DNA of 64,000 bases from Membranipora membranacea (Eukaryota; Bryozoa; Gymnolaemata; Cheilostomatida; Membraniporidae), in contig OU612069.1 of assembly GCA_914767715.1 (NCBI GenBank), positions 12,521,387 through 12,585,386 on the forward strand, given 5' to 3'. The notes under the pieces were generated by a model. It searched no databases, was not told the origin of the DNA, and saw nothing but the letters and a program-made list of their open reading frames with translations. This document shows, piece after piece, positions 11,047 to 22,500 of this stretch; positions within the stretch are counted from its first letter, which is position 1, and each line of letters opens with the position of its first letter. A program made the position numbers and the translations under genes.

Positions 11047-14000
11047 ACAAAATCACACGCTAGTAGACTGCTATTGTAATTGTCATAAACCAATAAAACC
11101 AATAAAGCATTTGAAAACCGTAATGGACCAGCATTCAATTTATGAAACTAGGCTAACCAGAGTTAAGATCTATTGTTTCATAAAAGTATTCAGCATAGGT
11201 TCTGAAATTGTTAGGGGAACAAACAAAGATATGTACATATTCTTGCTGTTTTTGTGCTCGAGATGGAAACATGGAACTCCCTAGAGGTGTTTTAGCTGTC
11301 TTTCAAGATTTTTAACTCATTCACAGAACTAAATGCCTAGATAAACTCACAAGGAGAAAATTTGGGGCTGAAAATTCTGTTACTCTAGATTGGAGGTGTA
11401 TTATAAAACACCTGAGATCAGCGTAGTATAAGATCACCTTAATATTTTGTTGCTATTGGAGCGGGACAGACCAGCACAGTCATGAAGATACTACAACGGC
11501 AACAGAAATGTAACAAATACGATTCTTAAATTGAGTCATTGAATCTAACCGCTAGACGAGCTATTGTAACTTTTTATATAAAAGAAGCCTGATGGACTAT
11601 CAAAACATTTTATAATCAACATCACAATTAACCAGCTTTTGATTTGAGAAACCAAGCTAATCTGAGTTAACATCCATTGTTACTCACATGTATTTAGCGG
11701 AGGTTCTGACATTAAAAGGTGTACAAAGAAGGCTATGAATTTACTGTCAATGTTTTTGTACCAGAGAAAGGAAACTCGGACTCTAACAGCCAATGTTAGT
11801 ACAAGGGCAGCATTGCTGGCGTTTCGGCAGCTCTATCAAAGGTGCTGACTTGCGCTAGTTTTTTTAATTTTCATATAAACTCATCATTCACCTGCACAAC
11901 TAAATCTCTAAATAAACCGTAGATCAAGTTTAACGAAGTTTGAAGTTTGAAGTTTTGCGAGTTGCTACCTTCCACTGGCTTCGACGTGACCAGTGGATAG
12001 GAAGCAACTACAAATGCAGGCAAATGGACCGAACTTGTTCTAGATAAACCCAGGCGTGGAGCAACAGTAGGTCAATAAATAAGAAACTCTATAGCGATCC
12101 GCAGATGGACGTTGTACATGGGTATTCAAGAAATTTGTAGATTAACTCCAGATGAATACCCTAAGCTATCTTCGTCCCTACCATGAAATATTTCATCACA
12201 ACCGCCGATGTTTTCATATGATTGTAACAACATTATACTGTGCCAACTCGATTGACTTGCTGACAGCCATCAAAAAAGCAAACAGAAAGCAGAGGAACAC
12301 TGATATCTAGCGATATATCAGGAAGTTATGCGTATCAGTTCTTGAAGTTTCACAGCTATGTAGTAAGAAACACTGATGGATATGATATCAAAGTAAGATG
12401 CCAGGAATTTATAAGTGAAGGGAAACGCCATATTGACTAGTGTGTATGTTTTACTGTGGATTTGAGGTTACACCTGATGTTAACTAAACATGAAATCACA
12501 AGGCTGCAGCTTTTTATATCTGGCACAGATCCTAAGTCAGCAATATCTTATTTGCGGCTGTAGTGGAGAGGATGGAGGGGTATCGGATGGTAAATTACTG
12601 ATATTGTAGGTTAGTAGAACTGGTCGTTACGCTTCTCCTGCAGGGATTAATAAATCTTACAATTGATTGAATACACAACTTTGAAATAAATGACCTAGAG
12701 GTGAAGCCTCTCATCAACAGGTTCTGACAAGCGTCTCAAACTTTTTTTGAATTTACCTGTTAATAATAAAGCTGTGGTACAATTATCTGATACTGGTGGA
12801 TCAGTTAGCTCTCGTGTGACGTGGAGTGGAGATCTGTCAGAATGGCTTATCTAAAATAAGCAACAGAAATGTTACTGGGTGGTCGTTTTCATTTTCTTGT
12901 TTCGTCAGAATGATTCTTGAATGAAGGCTTTAAAGCTAACAGAATCACTGCTAGACTTGCTATTGTATTTTTCAAAGACGAATAAACCTGATTAATTATC
13001 AAAACAGTTAAATATCAGAACCTAATGGACCAGCTTTCAATAGTTAAATTTAGCTATTTTGAATTGAAATCTGTAATCAGCATAGTTCCGACAGTACAAG
13101 GGGAACAAAATTTGCTATAATTTATACTTATTCTCGCTGAAAGTTACTTGAACTCAGCTGCCCAGCGTAATACTAGGGCAGCATTAACGAATTATAGTTT
13201 ACTGACGAGTGATGTATTTTAAAGTGTTCATATTATGGCAGCGGCTTCATCGTACATTGAACCCCTGGTTGCGATTTAGCTGACTTCCAAGCTTGCTCGC
13301 TATGTCAACTCCCCAGCAGAACCAAACATCTAGATAAACACGCATGGAGAAGAATGAGGACAAAAAATCGATACTCTTGATTAAAGTTGATTTGGACACA
13401 ACTGACATTAGCGTAGAAAGAGATCTCGAGAACACAACATTTTTGATTTAATATCTACTGGCACAGCCCTAGCCAAGAAATATTTTGTTGCTGTCGGGAG
13501 GGGGGGGGGGGGGGTTGTAAGGGAGCAGGTAATTTAAATTCGCCTGTGGTTCATTGAAATGTTAACAAAAAGTATAGTATGGACGTAAATTGGTCTACTA
13601 TGATACTGCTCTAAAAAACTTACAGATAACTTTAATCAGCTGTGAAAATATGCTATAACGTTTACTATTATATCAAGCAAGCAGGCTAGCACCACCTATT
13701 GTACACTTTTAATACCATTGTAACCTGATTATTCACATTCAATATTGTTATTTAACAACACTGCGCTTAAAAAACTAAAAAAAAACTAGCGTGAGCCAGA
13801 GCAATATGGATCACCTCTATTGTCTATAATTAACTCAAGAACACTTGATACAGGGGGGGGGGGGGGGTGAGATATGTGCCAGGTTGGGGGGGGGGGGGGT
13901 AGGGGCAAGAGTCTGGAGGCTCAGGCTATAAACTCATATGCAGTGTGACTGACTGTGAAGTGACGTTATTATATCAATAACCCAGACTCGTGTTTATTAC

Positions 14001-15699
14001 TGCTGTATCTAACCTAATATATGTATGGAACTTTGACAGTAGCGCCCAGGGTTGCATTCACAGTGTTTTATTCCACATCATGCTAGTTTGACTTGGTGCT
14101 GCACTTGCCTTTGTGCATTAAAATGGAGCTATGCCGATGCCTTCACCTGACAGTTGAAAATTAGCTTTGCACACTATAATATGCACGTTGGGGACGTCCC
14201 CTAATGTGCCAGTTATATTTAGTTTAAAAGCAATCGTAGCTACTAATTCGGATAACAACTTCAAGACAAATTCGCGCCATGGTGGATAGAGGCGGGGGGG
14301 GGGGCGGGGGGTGGGGCGAAGAACACTCCAGATTAAAGTTTGATTCGGTGACAGTGAATAAGTTATTATGTAAATATCGCATATGATTGGACAGAGAGGG
14401 AAGGTGACTTAGATAGGCTTGTGATCAAATGGATGTGTAAGTACCAGATTGGTCATTTAACCTACATGGTATATACCTCGCCCCCTTCAAATCACCATCC
14501 CCAATCCTCCGCCACCCTCACAACCTTTATACCGTCTCCTAGACAGTTTCTGACATACATTTCATGGTTTTTAAAACGAAGGTATGATGTACAGTGAGAT
14601 GCGGGATTACTTACCACAATTTACTGGAAGATAGACTAAATATGCTACGACACGGAGGGAGTGCTGTCTGTTCAGGGCTTCTCTAATGCTTGATTATACC
14701 ACCGTGTGTCCAGAACCGCTTTTCTAAAATGTGCGACAGAAATATAATATCACAGGACATTTAATTATTTTGTTATGTAACCGATGTGAGCTTGTCGTAA
14801 ATTCAGAGTCAGCCGCTAGACATGCTGCTATTGTTATTGTTTTAAACCAATAAAATCCGATTGACTATGAAAGCGCTTTTAATAAAAACCTTAAATGACC
14901 AGCATTCAATTTACAACCTTAGCCAATCTCAGTTACAATCTTTTGTTTCCTATCATTATTTAGCCTAGATTCTGACATCATAAGGGGAACAAACAAGGCT
15001 ATAAATTTATTCCCAATGTATTTATCCCAGGCAAAGAAACATAGTGTAGCAAGAGGCCGTTGGATTTATTCCATTGAGACCTTGCGGAATAATGTGTCTC
15101 CATTCTAGTAGCTCTACTGAAGGTGCTGACTCTGGTTTTATATTTCTATGGGGAGCATCAATCATGAAATAAACATAGTGGAAGGCCGAATTAAGACGGC
15201 CGCTACGGACAACGGCAGCGTGCACAGAGGAGTTGAGACTTAGAGAAAAATTCAAAGTCAAAGAAGTCTCTTCCTTTCCTTGGTGGCAGCCAACAATGGG
15301 GAAAAGGGGTAACTCGTTGTCCATACAAAAACAGAATTCTCTAAGACCTCACAACAAAAGTTCTTCGACGCAATTCCTATGTCTATCGGTTACCAGTAAA
15401 CTAAACAATTGCAAAACAGAAATATGTGAAGCAAAATCTGCAGCTTCCAACTTTAACTTGAAACATAACACTTCCCCGGACAACAAAGCCAGGTCAAAAG
15501 GACATCCCTGGCCAATGATTGGGTGATTATTTTAAGCTGACACGACCAATCGTTATACTGACAGATACTGCTTCGGACAAATAATTAGAATGCTAATACA
15601 ATGTCGTTATTCTGCACAGAATCAAGTGACAATGATGAGAATGACTGTTTGACCAATGCCATCATTAGATACAAGGAACCAAGAAGAATGCAAGAACTT

Positions 15700-15865
15700 T
15701 TAGCAATAACTACTTGCACACTAACTTGTGTTGTGGGAGATATATACACCCGAGGGTGCTGGGGGCTGGGCCGGTCAATAAGGAATGCAACCCACGAATA
15801 TTGCAGTACCAATCACCTGACCATGAATAGCAATGGCTCTTTAGTGGTATCAATTGTGGGCGGAA
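15700..15865 (-). mobile_element. tRNA-derived SINE copy
   Basis: On the minus strand this contains TTGCTATTCATGGTCAGGTG, then GATTGGTACTGCA and GTGGGTTGCATTCC. It aligns with 17,190-17,345 over roughly 70 bases ending at the B-box-like GGTTTGAATCC there. The two copies are clearly related but diverged, so this looks like a SINE head and not a working tRNA. Open frames in the 15.2-16.0 kb area overlap it and look accidental. Confidence 0.45.
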
Positions 15866-16040
15866 ACAATAGGACCAAAAAGTACGACAGAGTGCTCGCT
15901 TCGTCAGACAAGAGGACCATAATATCTGAATATTGTTGGATAAGTTTGAATTATATTGGATTGACATGAGAGATGATAGTACATAAGATCATTAGGAAAT
16001 GATAAATTAAGAAGATCAAAGGATAATTACAGTAGGAGTA

Positions 16041-16262
16041 GGAGGTAGCTCAGTTGGTAAGAGCGCCTGCCCTATAATGAGCAAGAGTTGGAGGTATCGA
16101 GTTCGAATCCCGCTGCAGTTTACTGACTACTGAGCGCAATTGACGCCCCAGGTGTGCTCCGACCTGCCTGCAAACTAAGATCACATCGGCGCCGAATAAG
16201 GCGGCCGCGCCGAATAAGGCACTGTTTTTCTCAGTCTTCGGACAGAGACAGACTTTGACTTT
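16041..16262 (+). mobile_element. tRNA-derived SINE
   Basis: GGAGGTAGCTCAGTTGGTAA has a standard RNA polymerase III A-box and GAGTTCGAATCCC, about 45 bases on, a standard B-box. The 3' part of the would-be tRNA does not pair with its 5' end. The sequence continues without a break into a GC-rich body with the repeated unit CGCCGAATAAGGC (about 16,189-16,220), as expected for a SINE and not for a tRNA gene. Confidence 0.6.
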
Positions 16263-17189
16263 AATCAGCATTAACCCACATTATTTTTTTCACAGTGGCT
16301 TGCTGGTTTAACACAATCCAATCTATCTAATGATCCTGCTGTCGACATAACCATCACACATTTCTATGCTCTAAAATTAAGCATAAAGTAAGATACTCTA
16401 CTGCTTACCTGGATATTTTTGATGGTGAAAAGAACTGAAATGTGAGTTATGAAGATATCTAGAACTTCTCTGCTAATCCACTGCGACAAAATATTCAGAA
16501 CAAGCTTACCTGAGGTGTGCAAAATGAATGGCTCGTTCTTAGATTACGTTATTGAATAACAAGTGACCAGTTTTTGGGTGCAAGCTTTGACGCAAGCAGT
16601 AGCAAATCTGCTAGCGCTGCCTATTGTAGATTTTTATTTAGTTAACTTCTGATTAATTCTCAAAACAATGGATAAACAGAAGCATAATGGAACAGCATTC
16701 AGTTTCAAAAACTAAATAAATGTAAAGCCTAAATTAATATATGAACCATGATTTTGTTCCTTGTTAAAATAGCTGAGCACAGGTGTGACATTATTAGGAG
16801 AACTGATAATGTTTTGCACTCAAATCTCAATCTGTTTTGAGGACCAGTGGTTGTAACTGTAAGCATAACAAAAAATGACAAGTAGTATGTAGTGCCCCAG
16901 TGGCTAAACTTAGATCAGCGTGATTGAAATAAAATTCAACTGTAGCATTGATATCCACGGTTCATGTCTTTAGCTACTGGTTATGTGAAAATCAGTAACA
17001 TTGCAAATATTTAAGGCTCTTATTAACAACAGTAACAATACTAGCAGGTAAATAATTTGGTGTAAATACATTGGTCTTATCACAATAAAATTTGTACTAT
17101 TTATGAGCAATATATGTCTCCTTCATGAAGCGATTTAATAGAGTTGACAATTGTTGCATCAAGCCTGACAAACACAATCTGCCAATGCT

Positions 17190-17345
17190 GTGCAATGCCC
17201 TGAAGAGGTATAAACCTGAGGCTGGGGATGGTGTAATCAACCCTGAAAGCTTCCCTAATAGGATTCAAACCCACAACTCCAGCAGCACCAATCGCCTGGT
17301 AATGAATATCAAGCGCTCACCGATTGCACCATCTCACCATCACCA
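17190..17345 (-). mobile_element. tRNA-derived SINE copy
   Basis: Read on the minus strand: TGGTGCAATCGGTGAGCGC (A-box-like), then GATATTCATTACCAGGCG, then GTGGGTTTGAATCC (B-box-like). It shares this arrangement and much of its sequence with 15,700-15,865, so the two are members of one SINE family. Confidence 0.5.
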
Positions 17346-18185
17346 TCTTGATCTAAGATTTTAATTTGGCTGGCTGTGTAGTTGGTCATCCCCTCATGTC
17401 AAAAGAGGGCACAACTCCCGCACGGGCACATATAGTCTTTTACTGCAACTTGTACACGCGTTGAATTAATTGGTTCTCTTTTTAAACAAGTGAACAGGAA
17501 TGACAATTGGTGCCGGGAATTCGAACCTCACAGATCACCAATATGTTTACGTTAGTCAGCTCATGACTCCTTGTGACTCTTAAATACTGATTCATATCAA
17601 ATTAATTTTGTATTCTAAAATTAAAGCGTCGGAGTTGCCATTCCACATCTATAAAGTATGTGACCTAACGTTTATTTAGTGTTTTATTTGGCTCCAATAG
17701 TACATTCCGACCTTTGAAAAAATACATAGTTTACAAAGGTAAATATGAGAATTCACTATTTGACATCACAGACAGTATTCACACCACCAACCTCATGAAC
17801 CATAATGGTAACTATATGAAGCCTTTGAGGCACAAATAATAGACAATTTCTACACCAAACCACAGCTATGAATATGAAGTTTTTCTTATAAAATTCATGT
17901 AAATTTACAAAATGTAATGCACAGGTAAATGATGGCTATTTTCAAGAAGATGAAAATAATTCCTCAAAGACTTGACCATCTACACTTTTATCGGCTAGTC
18001 CCATGTACAGTTAGAGCCTGGACATACTGATGTCTAGCTCTTTACTAAAACTCAAAGGTAAGACTGTCCCTTGCTCAATGAGCGATGGGAAATGCTTATG
18101 CTTTTATCACTGCCTCGTTTAAGAAATGCAGTAACATATTGATACATTTCCCTGATTAGACAATATCCTTGACCCTTCACTGGAT
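17346..18185. other. Gap between repeat array and SLX4 gene
   Basis: No coding frame with splice support is visible. It contains one copy of a short dispersed motif, GAGGGCACAACTCCCG (about 17,405-17,420), also seen near 28,151, 36,515 and 42,293. The rest is unremarkable AT-rich sequence. Confidence 0.5.
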
Positions 18186-18191
18186 TTTATT
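18186..18191 (-). promoter_or_regulatory. Polyadenylation signal of SLX4
   Basis: The minus strand reads AATAAA here, 25 bases downstream of the SLX4 stop codon at 18,216-18,218. It is a canonical signal in the expected place. Confidence 0.6.
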
Positions 18192-18215
18192 GAGGGTTTG
18201 AGAGTTGAACAGTAT

Positions 18216-19581
18216 CTACTGTTTCTTGGGTTGTGACACAGCTTTACTCTTCTGAGCAGGTTTCTTACGTCTTCTGGACTGATCTTGTTTATTCTGCACT
18301 GGTATACACTACAATATAACCATAAGGTATCATCATAAGAGGGTCTGATTCAGGAAGGAACTTTGTGTTAGTACGCAAAAATATGCGTTCAACTTTATTT
18401 TATATCTAATTCTCTATTTACAAAGTTTTCCCTATGACCATAAAACTCTCCAACAGAGTACAGGCATATAATAATGGTTCATGATGATTCTGTATTATTG
18501 GTGTAAAATTTAAGCCCTCCCACATGCATATGCAATAAGACACAGCATTCAATATGGGTGGTCTTAATGGCTATATGGAGCTAACCAATCAAAACAACAG
18601 AGCACTAAGGCTTTCTGTAGCATTTTTGTGGTAGCCTAGCACACAAGGTGACAATGCTTGCCACCATGGAGTTTTGTTCACTTAACCATAGTTGAGGCTC
18701 CATATAAATCATCAATACTTGTGCATCTACTAACCTGTTTAAAGCAGAAAGTTTCCAGCTGTTTTAGAGAACATTTTATTTTAGCTGATTTGATCAGATC
18801 GATTAATTCAGACCTTTGTATCATCTGTAAATAAGTCCAATTATAGTCACAGTTTAAGCGTATATAGGAGACCTCTGCCATATCAGGTAACAGGACCATA
18901 TGCTTTGATCTCTTGATAAAACTGAGAGGATAGTGGGGAAAGGAGAAGCTACCATGCTGGAACTGATGGTTCATATTTGAAACATTTGTAATCAAAGCAC
19001 ATATGAAAAGGTTATTCAGACAATCTGGAATGACAGTTATACACAAGCGCTGGACTATGTAAGTTCAATAAACAATATACATGTATACTGTGTGGTAATG
19101 GTGGAATAAAAAGTGGTACACGACTATTATCATGTTTGCTTTTTGATGCAATCAACGAAATGGTTAGGCAGGCTCCTGGTGCCGCAAGAGTCATGCTAGT
19201 CCAAGTCCAATTGAGGGCATTTTTGATTGTTTGTTCCTGCCCCCAGCACTATCAGGTGATCAAATCCCTTTCAATGTCAGGCTAACGGTTCCAAAGAGGG
19301 ATCACAAAAGTTGAGCGAAATTTAACCAGATGGTTTAAATTTTGCTTATTTTTTGAGTTGCCTCCCCTGACTAAAAGGCTGTAGAAACTTTAAATAAAAG
19401 CGAGTCAACATCAATATCCTTTGGCGAGTCAACCTAGTGTTAAAAACAAGTAGATATAACTACCTGATAAGTGAGCATTCTGTTATAGAGCTCCTTGTGA
19501 CCTTGAACTAGCTGTCTCAACATCAACTCAAGGTCATCAGGAGTTATCAGTTCACTGGTATCAGTGTCCGATTCTGAAGAA
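18216..19581 (-). CDS. SLX4 exons 14-16: C-terminal SLX1-binding domain
   Basis: Exon 14 (19581-19464) ends HKELYNRMLTYQ, exon 15 (18824-18735) encodes RSELIDLIKSAKIKCSLKQL and ETFCFKQ, and exon 16 (18308-18216) begins CIPVQNKQ and ends in a Lys/Arg-rich tail (RRRKKPAQKSK). This follows the conserved SLX4 C-terminal pattern: L-Y-x-x-x-L-x-Y-Q, a helix pair, x-C-I, then a basic tail. Junctions are phase 1 into exon 14 and phase 0 for the others. The conserved tail shows that the 3' end of the gene is complete. Confidence 0.85.
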
Positions 19582-22500
19582 CTAAAATTTAGAAAATGTA
19601 GAATCAAATGATTTGCTAACATGCTAGGATTCGGGGTCTTTCACTATGTGAATGGGAAGGTGGATTTATAGGGTTAGGGGTTGGATTCTGCGTCTTCAAT
19701 AGATAGAAATTGTGTGATCTGAAACATTACAAGATACAACACCAACAGATAATATTTAGTTTCCAGGCAAAAATAATGAAATATAGAGGCTGTTTTTTCT
19801 ATAATTATGGGAAAACCAGTCCACGGGATTCTGATGCCAAGAAAACCAACAAAGTAAAATGTGTCACCTTCACACCTCTTGACAAGACAACCCTAAGATC
19901 TAACCAGCTTTGAAGTACCAATACCATGCCATATGTATTGAGATGGAGTAAAATCTGAATTGACTGCAGTTCAGGCCACTGCGATAGTGTAAGAGCTGCT
20001 ATGGTTTGAGGGGAATATAGGCCAATTGGATCGAACAGTCTATTCCATATTAAGATGATTAATAATAGTTACATTCATATGTGATTGGGCGATATTTTTG
20101 TTAGCATTCCATATAAATTATTTTGTACAAAAAAGTTGACAATGAACCTATTCCTTAAACTTTTCAATAAAACCAAAACATGATCTTTTTCATAACAACT
20201 GTAGCACACTAACATAAACAGGGCTTCGGAAAAAATAACCAATGCTAGTCATTCCACTCCGAATACCCATATATAACAGACACAGATACAACATTTATCT
20301 TACCTTGTGTCCTCTTCATCAGGTCCTTGAGTTTGTAGCTCTTCTACATTAGCATTTGAGATGACATCACTTCCTGTTGACACAATGTCATCTTCATCGC
20401 TACTGCTTAGAAGCTCATCGACTTCATCCAGTAATCTGTCTATCTCTGTGTCGGCGTGACCTTCTGACCTGAGGACAGCGTGACCTTCTGACCCTCCGGC
20501 AGCTTTAGGTTGATCTGATACAGCAGTACTCTGATAAAGGGAAATATGCTGGGAAAGGTATCTTTAGAAACCAAAGGCGTTACAGCGTTGAAGGAGTGAC
20601 AAAAAAGTGGTTTGATACATGGTCACTTATGCTTGCTACGATTATTTTTGCGGGAATGCCCTTTGATCTGCGGGCTGAAGTGAAGAGGTGCATACATAAA
20701 AATAATGCCTCAATCTTGAATCAGTTCATCAAATGGATCCAAGGGATATAAACTGATCGCTCCATGGTCTTTTCAAGTGACATGTCCTGTAGTTATAAGA
20801 ATTATCACAGTACAAGTATCGTCATTTGATACTGGAAGGAAAAGGAAATGTGTATTGAAATTAAAATGTTGAGCAGTCTCTGATTTTTACAGGAACTCAT
20901 TGCGAAGTTAGCAGTAATTCAAAGTTGGCAGCTTACTGTGATTGTGTGAGACATGGGTGTTACTCGAGCCACCCGCCTTGTCTCAGATTGAGCTGATGTA
21001 GAACTACTGTCCATCTGTGTGACACGAGGCACAGATTCCACATTCCGTCCTACTTTGCTTGCCCCTTTCTCAGCTGCTGTTTCAGCACCTCTTTTGGCTG
21101 AGGAGGCAGACTTGGAAGCTTTCTTATTTTTCTCAGACAGACTGGATTTTGATTGAGTGGTAGAGCGACTAGTTAAAGGTGCAGGTGGACCTGAAGGGCG
21201 ACTTGTCGTCGGTGCAGGTTTACTGGGTGTTGGTAGGACAGTCCACTCCGCGGAGGTGTCGGTCTCATATACGTGTGTCTCCTTATAGACCTGTGTGAGA
21301 GCTGCCACCATTCTCTTCCTGGACATTTTATCTCTCAATCCAAAACCTCTCAACTTTTTCTGAAATTGTCAATTTTGGTATATTCAAGCACATGGATAAG
21401 GCAATCTTACGGTACATCATAAATAATCATTTCACTACCCATTTTCTAGACTTGGTTTTGACCCCTCCGACATACCTACAGGTAGACGAAAAGCTCTTGC
21501 CCTAATAACAGCTATGTGTGGTGCCAAATACTAGGCAATGGGTTGTCTTTTATCTGATTTATTGTTGGATTTGCCCTTCCCCCTAGCGGAACGTAAAACA
21601 AATAAAAATTATTTCTTTTATTGGCATTTTATTTTATTGGCGGTTAGCTCATTTTCTGGCAAAGTGGGTTAAACAAGATAAAACAACTCACCTTTAATAA
21701 CTCATCACCCATACCCTCATAGTGGGGCATGGGAGTGAAGGGACTGGGTATGAAAGCCTTGTGTGTGCCTCTCCTTTGAACACCACTGCACTGAGCAGGT
21801 GTCGACTGTACTATTGCCTCAGCACCATCTGGAAGAGCTGACGGGGTGGGGGTGAACACGTCCCAGTAATCATCTAAGCTGTCCCATTGCTCAGCTTTGG
21901 CATCTTGGTGTCCTGTACAAGGAAGAGAAATTTATTTTGATAGATCAATATCATAGGTATTTCTTTGCAAGCGTATCTTTTTTATTGCATTCCCTAACAA
22001 CGCTCAATAAATAGGAACTAACAGTGCTGAAAACATCAAAATAGACATTCATCAAATTCAAATGATTCCTTTCCGTGAATTACTAAAATAGTCAGGCAGA
22101 CAGACAGTTAATCATTTTGATTTGCCTTTGCCTTTACCTTTTTTTATGCTACATTTTTTGCACAAAAAAAATCAACAACCTGTAAGCAACACGTCAGTCT
22201 CACCTTCCTGAACCTCTTCAGTAGAGGACTGAACTGGTGGTAACAAATCTACAGTCGGCTCCTGAGCGGGCTTCACTGTAACTTTGTCTACTGATGAAAG
22301 AGGTTTGACCGTATCTTGAGTGAGGTCGACTGTAAGGTCAAGCTCAGAGTCACTGTTTGTCAGATCCACATCTGCATCTATCATATCAAGGAAGTCCATG
22401 TGATCACATGAAATAAGAATGGACAACATCACATTACCCACTGACAAGATGATATAGTTTTGTTTTTCTCGGAGGTTATCGCCAAATCATTGTCGAAAAC

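Larger units (their letters stand above)
1..17100 (+). repeat. Array of diverged gene-like repeat modules
   Basis: One sequence module recurs in the same order across this region, in diverged and truncated copies. Landmarks: (1) GTGTGAAGTGCCG..., near 588, 2763, 5769 and 6828; (2) GGATTAACTTGTTGCGTAAC, near 700, 1625, 3508, 4218, 5855 and 9770; (3) GGCTTTGAATC followed by GCTAGACTTGCTATTG, near 750, 1670, 2870, 5910, 9030, 11060, 12930 and 14810; (4) AGGTTCTGACAT...GGGGAACAAACAAAG, near 1, 910, 1155, 1810, 3031, 6048, 9178, 11200, 11700, 13085, 14970 and 16780; (5) ATATTTTGTTGCTGTTGG followed by a G-run, near 2038, 6290, 11446 and 13480. Some copies keep a short open frame at landmark 4 (about 40 codons at 3058-3176), but each is interrupted, so I read the array as decayed coding or transposon-derived sequence. 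Copy boundaries are approximate and the right edge fades out. Younger elements are listed separately. Confidence 0.75.

Noticed and set aside
15233-15969. Two plus-strand frames of 97 and 122 codons
   Set aside because: No recognisable domain or splice context. The second overlaps a SINE copy on the other strand.
16041-16122. Functional tRNA gene
   Set aside because: A- and B-boxes are good, but the acceptor stem does not pair and the sequence continues into a SINE-like body.
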